Assembly: GCA_031403955.1 (NCBI GenBank)
Contig: JANNGR010000269.1
Location: 1 to 13,781 of the forward strand
Length of the DNA stretch: 13,781 nt
Source: CAISIP01 sp031403955
Lineage (GTDB): Bacteria; Pseudomonadota; Gammaproteobacteria; Burkholderiales; Burkholderiaceae_C
Direction: 5' to 3'
Shown here: in pieces, positions 7,814 to 13,781 of the stretch
How positions within the stretch are numbered: position 1 is the first letter of the stretch
Layout: each line of letters starts with the position of its first letter
Translations under genes and position numbers: made by a program
Notes under the pieces: generated by a model
The model's database searches: none
What the model saw: only the letters and a program-made list of their open reading frames with translations
What the model was told of the DNA's origin: nothing

Positions 7814-9006
7814 TAGCGCTTGTTGCGGATCGGCACGTCCATCTCCTCGGCCTTGATCTCATGCACCAGTTCCGGCACGCCCCAGGCAAACGCCGGGTCG
7901 ACCTTGATCTTGAAGTGGTACATGCTCTGCATCGCCTGGTGGTCTTCCTTGCGGAACGTCATCTTGCCTTTGGGCGTGTCGAAACTCATGCCTTCCATGG
8001 TCTTGATCAGCGTGTTGGCCGATGCATCGCCGTTGCTTTTCTTCAGCGCCGTCACCAGCGCCATGGCGGCCGAGAAGCCGCCCGCCGTGAAAAAGTCCGG
8101 CGGCGACTTGAACTGGCTGTAATGCCGGGCGACCAGGGCGTCGTTGACCTCATTCTTGGGCAGGCCAAAATAATAGTAGGTCGCTCCCTCCATGCCGGGG
8201 AACTGTTTGTAGGCGGCCATGGCTGGCAGGATGTTGCCGCCGGTGGCGATCTCGATGCCGTAACGCTTCAGGTCCATGTCGGCAATCTTGAACGGGTTGC
8301 CGCCACCGCCGGCCCAGATGATCCAGATGATCTTGCGGCCCGGTTGGTCCTTCAGCTTGTCGATCAGACGCTGCGCGCCGGCGGTGAAGTCGGTGGTGGT
8401 GGTCGGCAGGTATTCCTCGTGCACGATCTTGGCCTTCTTGATCGAGTCCTTGTAGGCCTTTACGCCGTCACGGCCAAATGCATAATCCTGCGCCAGCGTG
8501 CCAATACTCACGCCCGCCTTGTCTTGCGCTACCGCGTTGGAAATCGCGTCCTGCGAACTATTGCGGCCGGTGCGAAATATGTATTTGTTCCACTTGTCTC
8601 CGGTAATCGAGTCGGCCACGGCCGGCTCCACCAGCAGTATCTTTTTGTACTCCTCCGCCACCGGCAACATGGCCAGCGCCACGCCCGATGAGGTCGGACC
8701 GACGGCCAAGTCGGCTTTGTCGTCCGAATAAGCCGCCGCCAGCAGCGACTTGCCAAGGTCGGGCTTGCCCTGGTCATCACGCTCGATTACCACCAGTTTC
8801 TTGCCCGCGACCGTCATGGTGCCGCCGGTCGCATAGTCCAGCCCCATCATGAAACCGACCGCCGTCTGCTTGCCATACGCCTCTAGCGGCCCGGTCTTGC
8901 TGAAAACATGCGCAATGCGGATTTCCTTGGCCTGGGCGAAGGCGCCAAAAGACGTGAGAGCGGTAGCGGCAAGCGTGGCCAGCGCTACCAAGTGACGACG
9001 ATGCAT
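7813..9006 (-). CDS. Periplasmic substrate-binding protein of a Liv-type ABC transporter
   Basis: 397 residues. A Sec signal peptide is evident (MHRRH, then a hydrophobic Ala/Leu-rich core) with probable cleavage after Ala-Phe-Ala at 22-24. The mature part matches the type I periplasmic binding fold of the LivK / Peripla_BP_6 family: IRIAHVFSKTGPLEAYGKQ, LAVGPTSSGVALAM, FRTGRNSSQDA and GTLAQDYAFGRDG. It captures the ligand in the periplasm and delivers it to LivH/LivM. AGGAG at 9013-9017 lies 6 nt before the ATG. It is the first gene behind the sigma-54 promoter and is followed by the palindromic repeat, an arrangement that would let binding protein be made in excess over membrane subunits. 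The ligand cannot be named; relatives bind branched-chain amino acids, amides, urea or aromatic acids. Confidence 0.92.
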   Translation of the reverse strand: MHRRHLVALATLAATALTSFGAFAQAKEIRIAHVFSKTGPLEAYGKQTAVGFMMGLDYATGGTMTVAGKKLVVIERDDQGKPDLGKSLLAAAYSDDKADLAVGPTSSGVALAMLPVAEEYKKILLVEPAVADSITGDKWNKYIFRTGRNSSQDAISNAVAQDKAGVSIGTLAQDYAFGRDGVKAYKDSIKKAKIVHEEYLPTTTTDFTAGAQRLIDKLKDQPGRKIIWIIWAGGGGNPFKIADMDLKRYGIEIATGGNILPAMAAYKQFPGMEGATYYYFGLPKNEVNDALVARHYSQFKSPPDFFTAGGFSAAMALVTALKKSNGDASANTLIKTMEGMSFDTPKGKMTFRKEDHQAMQSMYHFKIKVDPAFAWGVPELVHEIKAEEMDVPIRNKR

Positions 9007-9012
9007 GGATGT

Positions 9013-9017
9013 CTCCT
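9013..9017 (-). promoter_or_regulatory. Ribosome binding site of the binding-protein gene
   Basis: AGGAG on the minus strand, 6 nt before the ATG at 9006. It supports that start, which also gives a complete signal peptide. Confidence 0.7.
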
Positions 9018-9047
9018 GAATTGTTACGACAAAATCTGCACCAATAG

Positions 9048-9063
9048 TGCACTTACCGTGCCA
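9048..9063 (-). promoter_or_regulatory. Sigma-54 (-24/-12) promoter of the transporter operon
   Basis: Minus-strand TGGCACG-GTAA-GTGCA against the RpoN consensus TGGCACG-N4-TTGCA. The -24 box matches 7 of 7 and the -12 box 4 of 5, with exactly 10 nt between the invariant GG and GC. Transcription would start near 9037, leaving a leader of about 30 nt before the ATG at 9006. It sits directly downstream of a gene for a sigma-54-dependent activator, which strengthens the call. Confidence 0.82.
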
Positions 9064-9068
9064 GTCGA

Positions 9069-9081
9069 AAAGCTATTGATT
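9069..9081 (-). promoter_or_regulatory. IHF-like site upstream of the sigma-54 promoter
   Basis: Minus-strand AATCAATAGCTTT fits WATCAA-N4-TTR except at the last base. Its centre lies about 38 nt before the predicted start site, between the promoter and the possible enhancer site. A bend is commonly needed there to bring a bound activator onto sigma-54 polymerase. The surroundings are very AT-rich, so a chance match is possible. Confidence 0.4.
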
Positions 9082-9112
9082 TATATAGATAATTTCTCGT
9101 ACTTCTATGGAT

Positions 9113-9129
9113 TGTTCAAGGATGGAACA
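9113..9129. promoter_or_regulatory. Possible activator-binding inverted repeat (upstream activating site)
   Basis: Inverted repeat TGTTC-N7-GAACA centred about 84 nt upstream of the predicted sigma-54 start site. That is a usual distance for a dimeric Fis-type activator site. Arms are only 5 bp and no second copy is seen, so the assignment is tentative. Confidence 0.35.
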
Positions 9130-9165
9130 CTTTCATTGACTAAAAAACGCACACATGTATTTTTT

Positions 9166-10722
9166 TTATACAATACTTCCTAGACGCCCATACAAGGTTG
9201 TGCGCGCAATACCCAGCATTCGGGCCGCCGCCAACTTGTTGCCGCCGGTCGCCGTCAACGCCGCCGAAATCGCCTCGCGCTCTAGCTCCGCCACCTGAAC
9301 AGAAAGCGGACGCAGCCGGTCTTTGAGTACCAGTGACGCAGACGCGGTGGCCCTGCTAGCGGGCGTCGCATTGACCACCGGCGCAATCTGCTCGATGCCG
9401 GCCTCGCGTAGTACCTGCTCCAGTGCCAACGCGTCGATGTGTTGCGCGTCACTGCGCATCGCGGTCTGCTCCAGCACGTTGCGCAACTCACGAATATTGC
9501 CGCGCCAACTCTGGGCGCACAACAGCTCCAGCGCATCAGCCGTCAACTCAGGCAGGGCGGCGCCATTACGCAATGCCACGTCGTCACCCAGCGCCTCGAC
9601 CAGCGCCGCGATGTCGGTGCGACGCTCACGCAAGGGCGGCACGCGGATAGGCAATACGTTTAGGCGGTAATACAGGTCTTCGCGGAACCTGCCGTCCCGC
9701 ATCCAGGCCGTCAGGTCGCGCGAAGTGGCCGCGATTATCCGCACATCGAAGGGCACCAGTTTGTTGGAACCCAGCGGCTCGATCTCGCCTTCCTGCAAGG
9801 CGCGAAGCAACTTGGCCTGCAAGCCCAGCGGCATGTCGCCAATCTCGTCCAGAAACAACGTGCCGCCGTCCGCCAGTTTGAACTTGCCGTCACGGCCCTT
9901 ACGCTCGGCCCCGGTGTAGGCGCCCGGTGCGACCCCGAAAAACTCCGCCTCCAGCAGCGCGTCGGGCACGGCCGCGATATTGACACTCACCAGCGGACCG
10001 CCGGCGCGCGCGGACGCGGCATGAATCGCGTGCGCCAGCAACTCCTTGCCGGTTCCGGTCTCCCCCAGCAACAACACCGGGCTGCTGGAAAGCGCTGCCC
10101 GGCGCGCCTGTCGCTTGACTTCCACCGCGGCCGGACTGGTGCCTATGAAACTGGCGAAGGTGTATTTGGACGGGCGTGCTCCGGCTCCCTTGCCGTTAAC
10201 GAGGCTAAGGCGCTGGGTCGCCAGTTCGCGGCGCGCGTCGTCGAGGTCGCGCTGCATCAGCGCAAACTTGCTGATCAACGGCTGCAACGTGGTCTCGGGA
10301 TGGTCGAACAACACAATACCGATGGCGCCGATGACCGCGTCGGCCTCGTCGCGCAGCGGAATGCGGCTGACCACAAACGTGCCCGCGCGGTTGGTCAGCA
10401 GGTCGATCAGGTACGGCTCGCCGGTCTCCAGCACCCGGCGCATCTGGGTGTTGGGAATCACGTCCTCAACCATATGGCCGACGAACTGATCCACCGAAGA
10501 AAACCCGAGCGCTGGTAGAAAACGTTGGTACCCCTCATTGACCCAAACAATGCGCCCGCTGCGGTCCACCAGGAACATTCCCTGGCTGAGGTTGGAGAAC
10601 AGATGGAACATCGAACGCGCCGCCAGCTCCAGGATGCTCTGCGCGTCCAGCGGCAGACCATGCGGTGCGCTCACAGGCGCGGCCGGCGGTAAGTCCATTA
10701 TTTCGGCTGGCGGAGATGGCAT
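9166..10722 (-). CDS. Sigma-54-dependent transcriptional activator (PAS, AAA+, Fis-type HTH)
   Basis: 518 residues. A PAS-like sensor lies at about 36-140 (GMFLVDRSGRIVWVNEGYQ, IPLRDEADAVIGAIGIV), then a short probable coiled-coil linker (about 152-172). The AAA+ domain has Walker A GETGTGKE (220-227), a GAYTGA loop (267-272), Walker B TLFLDEIGD (Asp292-Glu293) and the RFREDLYYRLNVLPIRVPPLRER region (345-367). A Fis-type helix-turn-helix ends the protein (about 477-515, GGNKLAAARMLGIARTTLYGRL). The loop that contacts sigma-54 is GAYTGA rather than GAFTGA, a conservative change. No receiver domain is present, so control is probably by a ligand or redox/energy signal sensed by PAS. It probably activates the adjacent operon. 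The start is uncertain: the ribosome site is weak, and Met9 (10698) is an alternative. Confidence 0.92.
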   Translation of the reverse strand: MPSPPAEIMDLPPAAPVSAPHGLPLDAQSILELAARSMFHLFSNLSQGMFLVDRSGRIVWVNEGYQRFLPALGFSSVDQFVGHMVEDVIPNTQMRRVLETGEPYLIDLLTNRAGTFVVSRIPLRDEADAVIGAIGIVLFDHPETTLQPLISKFALMQRDLDDARRELATQRLSLVNGKGAGARPSKYTFASFIGTSPAAVEVKRQARRAALSSSPVLLLGETGTGKELLAHAIHAASARAGGPLVSVNIAAVPDALLEAEFFGVAPGAYTGAERKGRDGKFKLADGGTLFLDEIGDMPLGLQAKLLRALQEGEIEPLGSNKLVPFDVRIIAATSRDLTAWMRDGRFREDLYYRLNVLPIRVPPLRERRTDIAALVEALGDDVALRNGAALPELTADALELLCAQSWRGNIRELRNVLEQTAMRSDAQHIDALALEQVLREAGIEQIAPVVNATPASRATASASLVLKDRLRPLSVQVAELEREAISAALTATGGNKLAAARMLGIARTTLYGRLGSIV

Positions 10723-10738
10723 CGGCCCATATTAACGC

Positions 10739-10750
10739 GGCAAAGTTGCC
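10739..10750. repeat. Short inverted repeat between SirB1-like and activator genes
   Basis: GGCAA-AG-TTGCC, a perfect 5-bp-arm palindrome in the 54-bp gap 10723-10776. It could be a weak terminator of the upstream gene or a site for autoregulation of the activator. No U-run follows on the minus strand, and no convincing promoter is seen in the gap, so read-through from the SirB1-like gene is possible. Confidence 0.25.
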
Positions 10751-10776
10751 ACGCTGCCAACCATCGCCCAAGGCGG

Positions 10777-11631
10777 CTAACCGCTTCTGGCGCGGCGCAA
10801 CTCGGCGGCTCTGGCCGCGATGGCGTCAATGTCCATGCCCTCATCCACATTTGCCAGGTAGTGCTCGAGATCGGCCACCGCCTGGGCAGCGTGCCCCAGT
10901 TCGGCGTGCGCCAATCCGCGATCGCGGTACTCAGGCCAGGCCTGCGGCAGCAACACGATCAGACGGTCCTGCACCGCGATCAAACGCGGCCAGTCTTCCT
11001 GGGTCTTGTGAATCTCCTTCAGGTTGTGCAACATCCTGGCCACAATGTCACGCGGCGGCGTGGCCTGCAGGTAAAGTCCGAGCGGCACTTCAAATTCATC
11101 CAGCAGGCCGCTGCGCCGCCGGAACGGCTCCAGACGCTCAGCCAGTTGTTCGCGGCTGAGTGACTGCCCGTCCAGCGGATCAATCACCACCTGACCCTTG
11201 GGCAGGTTGACCTTGACCATGAAATGCCCTGGAAAACCCACGCCGCGTGCCGCCAGCCCCATGCCTTGCGCCAGTTCCAGCCACAACACCGCCAGCGAGA
11301 TCGGAATCGCGCAGCGCGTACGCAAAATCACACTGACGAAACTGTTGTCAGGGTCGTAATAGTTGTTGACGTTGCCCCTGAAACTCAGGTCACGGAAAAA
11401 GAACTGGTTGACCGCGCGCAGCTTCTGCAACGGCACGGCGTCGGCCGGGACGCGGCGCTTGAGTCGCGCCAAAAGCTGATCGACCTCACCCAGCACCTGT
11501 TGCACGTCGAGATCGGGATATTCGTCCTGTGCCAGGCTGATAGCCGCCTCCAACAACGGAAACTCGGCATCACTCTGTACCAGCGCCGCGAAATACTCCA
11601 GCGGGGTCGGGACGGAATAGGACAAGTTCAT
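10777..11631 (-). CDS. SirB1-family transglutaminase-like protein with TPR region
   Basis: 284 residues. The conserved SirB1 core is clear: NQFFFRDLSFRGNVNNYYDP, NSFVSVILRTRCAIPISLAV (about 97-115), GVGFPGHFMVK (130-140) and VVIDPLDG (148-155). A helical TPR-like segment follows at about 195-265 (MLHNLKEIHKTQEDWPRLIA, YRDRGLAHAELGHAAQAVADL). The family is widespread and often annotated as a regulator, but its biochemical role is not established. It is cytosolic. It lies 79 bp downstream of murJ on the same strand, with a candidate promoter of its own in the gap. The ribosome site before the ATG is weak. Confidence 0.88.
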   Translation of the reverse strand: MNLSYSVPTPLEYFAALVQSDAEFPLLEAAISLAQDEYPDLDVQQVLGEVDQLLARLKRRVPADAVPLQKLRAVNQFFFRDLSFRGNVNNYYDPDNSFVSVILRTRCAIPISLAVLWLELAQGMGLAARGVGFPGHFMVKVNLPKGQVVIDPLDGQSLSREQLAERLEPFRRRSGLLDEFEVPLGLYLQATPPRDIVARMLHNLKEIHKTQEDWPRLIAVQDRLIVLLPQAWPEYRDRGLAHAELGHAAQAVADLEHYLANVDEGMDIDAIAARAAELRRARSG

Positions 11632-11672
11632 TCGATCTGTCTTTCGATGCGCGTTTGGGTCGCCGCTCCCCT

Positions 11673-11701
11673 ATTCTGACTTCGATTTCGCTCCATGCCA
11701 A
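11673..11701 (-). promoter_or_regulatory. Candidate sigma-70 promoter of the SirB1-like gene
   Basis: TTGGCA (11696-11701) and CAGAAT (11673-11678) with 17-nt spacing on the minus strand: 5 of 6 and 4 of 6 consensus bases. It lies in the gap after murJ, about 40 nt before the SirB1-like ATG. Only the match and location support it. Confidence 0.4.
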
Positions 11702-11710
11702 GACACGTTA

Positions 11711-13276
11711 TCAATGCCGCACGAATTGCCGCAACTGCAAACCCGCCGCCCATAACGCCACAAAATAGATCAGCGCCGATACCAGCAGAACCAACACCAG
11801 GGTAACCAGGCGGCGCAACTCCTGCACTGCCGGTACCTGCCACGGCAGGCTGCTGGCGGCCCACATCAGAAATATCGCCAACAACGCGGTCGCCGCCAGC
11901 ACCTGCAAGACAAACCTGCCCCAGCCGGGCAGCGGTGTGTAACTGCCGCGTTTACGCAGTCCGTAAAGCAATGCCAATGCATTGATCAACGCGCCGACGC
12001 CAATCGCCAGGGTCAGGCCGGCGTGCGCAAACAGCGGCACGAAGACCAGATTGAGCAACTGGGTCACGACCAGCACCATCATCGCGATGCGCACGGGCGT
12101 GCGTATGTCCTGGCTGGCATAAAAACCCGGCGCCAGCACCTTGATCGCTACGATGCCGAGCAACCCGGCGCCGTAGCCCATCAATGCCGACGTCGTTTGT
12201 TGCACATCACGCGCGCCAAATTCGCCACGCTGGTAAAGCGTCGCGACCAGGGGCTGGGCAAAAACCAGCAAGGCCAAGGTGCACGGTGCCGCCAGCAGCA
12301 CCACCAGGCGCAGGCCCCAGTCCAGCATGGCCGAGTATTTTTCATGGTCGTTGGTCACCTTCGCCGCAACCAGTTGCGGAGTCAACACCACACCCACCGC
12401 GACTCCCAGCAAGGCGCTCGGAAACTCCATCAGGCGCTCGGCATAACTCATCCAGCTAACGCTGCCTGGCGTCAGATGCGAGGCAATCTGCAAATTGATG
12501 ATGGCCGACAGATGTGCCACGCCGACGCCCAGCAGCGCCGGCCCCATCAACGTGGCAATGCGCCGCGTACCCGCATCGGCCCACGCCTCCCGCAGCGCCT
12601 TCCAGCGCCATTGCGGTCGCGGCAAAAGCCCAAGTTTGCGCAACGCCAGCATTTGCAGGGCCAACTGCAATACGCCGCCGCCCATTACACCCATAACCAT
12701 GGCGTAAATCGGCTCGATGCCGAGGCGGCTGAACCAGGGCGCACCGAGCCAGGCTGCGGCAATCATGGCCAGGTTGAGCAACACCGGCGTCAAGGCCGGA
12801 ATGGCAAACCGGCGCCAGGTGTTGAGGATGCCTGCCCCCAACGCTACCAGCGACATGAAACCGATGTAGGGGAACATCCAGCGCGCCATCAGCACCGCGG
12901 CGTCGAAGCCGCGCGGGTCCTGCTGCAACCCGCTGGCCATCAACCAAACCAGCGCGGGTGCCGCGACAACCCCGGCTACACAGGTCAGCGCCAACGTCCA
13001 GCTCAACACGGCGGCGACCCGGTCGATCAGCAATTGGGTCGCCTCATCGCCGTGTTGTGCCTTGCTCGCGCCCAGCACCGGCACAAAAGCCTGGCTGAAG
13101 GCGCCTTCGCCAAACAGGCGTCGGAACATATTGGGAAGACGAAACGCCACATTGAATGCGTCGGTCATGGCGGTGGCGCCAAAAATCGAAGCCATCAATA
13201 GGTCACGCACCATACCGGTTACGCGTGAAGCCAATGTCAGCAGGGAGACGATCGAAGCGGCTTTGAAAAGGCTCAC
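11711..13276 (-). CDS. murJ: MurJ lipid II flippase
   Basis: 521 residues and about 14 hydrophobic segments of the MVF/MOP exporter family. It moves lipid II across the inner membrane for peptidoglycan synthesis. Signature stretches: ASRVTGMVRDLLMASIFG, DAFNVAFRLPNMFRRLFGEG and SYAERLMEFPSALLGVAVG. The GTG at 13276 is taken as the start although the frame is open to 13339. From it, Arg18, Arg24, Asp39, Arg52 and Glu57 fall at the same numbers as in E. coli MurJ, and the protein begins SLFKAAS as homologues do. The upstream 21 codons look unlike MurJ. The ribosome site is poor (GGGG close to the GTG). The gene is divergent from rpsT. No clear murJ promoter was found in the 128-bp gap. Confidence 0.95.
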   Translation of the reverse strand: MSLFKAASIVSLLTLASRVTGMVRDLLMASIFGATAMTDAFNVAFRLPNMFRRLFGEGAFSQAFVPVLGASKAQHGDEATQLLIDRVAAVLSWTLALTCVAGVVAAPALVWLMASGLQQDPRGFDAAVLMARWMFPYIGFMSLVALGAGILNTWRRFAIPALTPVLLNLAMIAAAWLGAPWFSRLGIEPIYAMVMGVMGGGVLQLALQMLALRKLGLLPRPQWRWKALREAWADAGTRRIATLMGPALLGVGVAHLSAIINLQIASHLTPGSVSWMSYAERLMEFPSALLGVAVGVVLTPQLVAAKVTNDHEKYSAMLDWGLRLVVLLAAPCTLALLVFAQPLVATLYQRGEFGARDVQQTTSALMGYGAGLLGIVAIKVLAPGFYASQDIRTPVRIAMMVLVVTQLLNLVFVPLFAHAGLTLAIGVGALINALALLYGLRKRGSYTPLPGWGRFVLQVLAATALLAIFLMWAASSLPWQVPAVQELRRLVTLVLVLLVSALIYFVALWAAGLQLRQFVRH

Positions 13277-13327
13277 GGCCCCGAGTGTAGCCCTGGCCCC
13301 TGATGACTTTCGCGACACACGGTTGCG

Positions 13328-13358
13328 TTGGGCCGCCACCCAGGTGCGTGGTTACAAT
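13328..13358 (+). promoter_or_regulatory. Probable rpsT promoter
   Basis: A -10 box TACAAT at 13353-13358 (5 of 6) lies about 45 nt before the rpsT start. The best -35 match is TTGGGC at 13328-13333, with a long 19-nt spacing. The -10 is convincing by position; the -35 is weak. Confidence 0.5.
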
Positions 13359-13389
13359 AGAAGGCTTTGCCGGCAACATCCACAGACAC

Positions 13390-13394
13390 AAGGA
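13390..13394 (+). promoter_or_regulatory. Ribosome binding site of rpsT
   Basis: AAGGA 10 nt before the ATG at 13405, in the only sensible place for S20. It argues against the upstream in-frame start at 13303. Confidence 0.55.
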
Positions 13395-13404
13395 CACACT
13401 CCCC

Positions 13405-13716
13405 ATGGCATCCACGAAACCGAAGAAAAAGAACCCGCGCCTGGCGTCGGGCCGCAAACGCGTCCGCCAGGACATCAAACTCAACGCCGCCAACACTTCA
13501 TTGCGTTCCAAATACCGCAGCGCGGTGAAAAATGTCGAGAAAGCGGTATTGGCCGGCGACAAGGCCAAGGCGACCGAGTTGTTTGGCAAGATGCAAACGG
13601 TGGTCGACACCGTGGCGGACAAAGGCATCTTCCACAAAAACAAGGCAGCGCGCGACAAGAGCCGCCTGTCGACCAAGGTGAAGGCCCTCGCCTCCGCCGC
13701 CCCCAAAGCGGCCTGA
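13405..13716 (+). CDS. rpsT: 30S ribosomal protein S20
   Basis: 103 residues, highly basic and helical, binding 16S rRNA during 30S assembly. The recognisable S20 core is KLNAANTSLRSKYRSAVKNV, followed by AVLAGDKAKA and the diagnostic C-terminal IFHKNKAARDKSRLSTKVKAL. The N-terminus MASTKPKKKNPRLASGRKR is longer than in E. coli S20 and is the form I associate with Comamonadaceae, which is the main taxonomic clue here. The frame continues upstream to 13303, but the ATG at 13405 gives the family start. It is monocistronic as far as the window shows. Confidence 0.96.
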   Translation: MASTKPKKKNPRLASGRKRVRQDIKLNAANTSLRSKYRSAVKNVEKAVLAGDKAKATELFGKMQTVVDTVADKGIFHKNKAARDKSRLSTKVKALASAAPKAA

Positions 13717-13781
13717 TTCGTCAGGCCCACCGCACGGATTGCAGGCTCTTACCAAACCAGCAAGCCGCCGTTTGTAACGGG
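13717..13781 (+). other. Region after rpsT, no clear terminator
   Basis: 65 bp to the window end. A small inverted repeat CCGTT-TGT-AACGG (13768-13780) could be the start of a terminator hairpin, but the bases after it lie outside the window. Nothing else is recognised. Confidence 0.3.

Larger units (their letters stand above)
9007..9165. other. AT-rich regulatory gap between activator gene and operon
   Basis: 159 bp, far richer in A and T than the GC-rich coding DNA on both sides. It holds the sigma-54 promoter, IHF-like site and inverted repeat listed separately. Close to the activator stop there are T- and A-tracts (7-8 bp) and the inverted repeat TGTAT/ATACA, but no GC-rich stem followed by a U-run. 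A strong intrinsic terminator for the activator gene is therefore not evident. Confidence 0.7.

Noticed and set aside
9150..9172. Intrinsic terminator after the activator gene
   Set aside because: Only A/T tracts and a weak TGTAT/ATACA repeat; no GC-rich stem followed by a U-run.
10723..10776. Possible sigma-54 promoter in front of the activator gene
   Set aside because: A TGGCAAC with GC at the right distance exists, but the -12 box (CCGCG) does not resemble TTGCA.
12023..13201. 392-codon open frame on the plus strand, opposite murJ
   Set aside because: Composition is Gln/His/Arg-rich and matches no family; it mirrors the coding frame of MurJ.
1..13781. tRNA genes, CRISPR arrays, insertion sequences, prophage genes
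   Set aside because: Looked for and not seen: no cloverleaf-like block, no spaced direct repeats, no transposase or integrase motifs.

Overview
The window looks like chromosomal DNA of a beta-proteobacterium, most likely Burkholderiales and close to Comamonadaceae. This rests on high overall GC, the form of ribosomal protein S20 (N-terminus MASTKPKKKNPRLASG, remembered as typical of that family), and the divergent rpsT / murJ pair next to a SirB1-like gene. No lookup was possible, so taxonomy is inference. There is no tRNA, rRNA, CRISPR array, transposase or phage gene. No gene-free stretch exceeds about 160 bases.

Right end (10777-13781): housekeeping. rpsT is on the plus strand with its own promoter. 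Divergent from it on the minus strand lie murJ (lipid II flippase; the GTG start at 13276 puts its key residues in E. coli register) and a SirB1-type transglutaminase-like/TPR protein.

Centre (3217-10722): a regulated uptake operon, all on the minus strand. A PAS / AAA+ / Fis-type sigma-54 activator is followed by an AT-rich gap. That gap carries a near-consensus -24/-12 sigma-54 promoter, an IHF-like site and a possible enhancer site. Then come a periplasmic binding protein, two LivG/LivF-type ATPases, LivH- and LivM-type permeases and an alpha/beta hydrolase. From livG to the hydrolase the genes overlap by ATGA or nearly touch. A sigma-54 activator plus a coupled hydrolase suggests an ester, lactone, amide or aromatic-type substrate rather than leucine itself; this is inference. 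Between the binding-protein gene and livG sits a 143-bp near-palindromic repeat with perfect 10-bp terminal inverted repeats and a C(TTCG)G-capped central hairpin.

Left end (2-3198): two further genes continue the transcription unit with short gaps. One encodes a cytosolic two-HKD phospholipase D-like protein with an uncharacterised N-terminal domain. The other encodes a large alpha/beta hydrolase resembling the DUF7379-type hydrolase domain known from CHAT-protease-associated proteins; it runs off the left edge. This pair of predicted ester/phosphodiester hydrolases is the part of the window most likely to be an undescribed system, either an accessory step of the pathway or an effector module placed behind the transporter.
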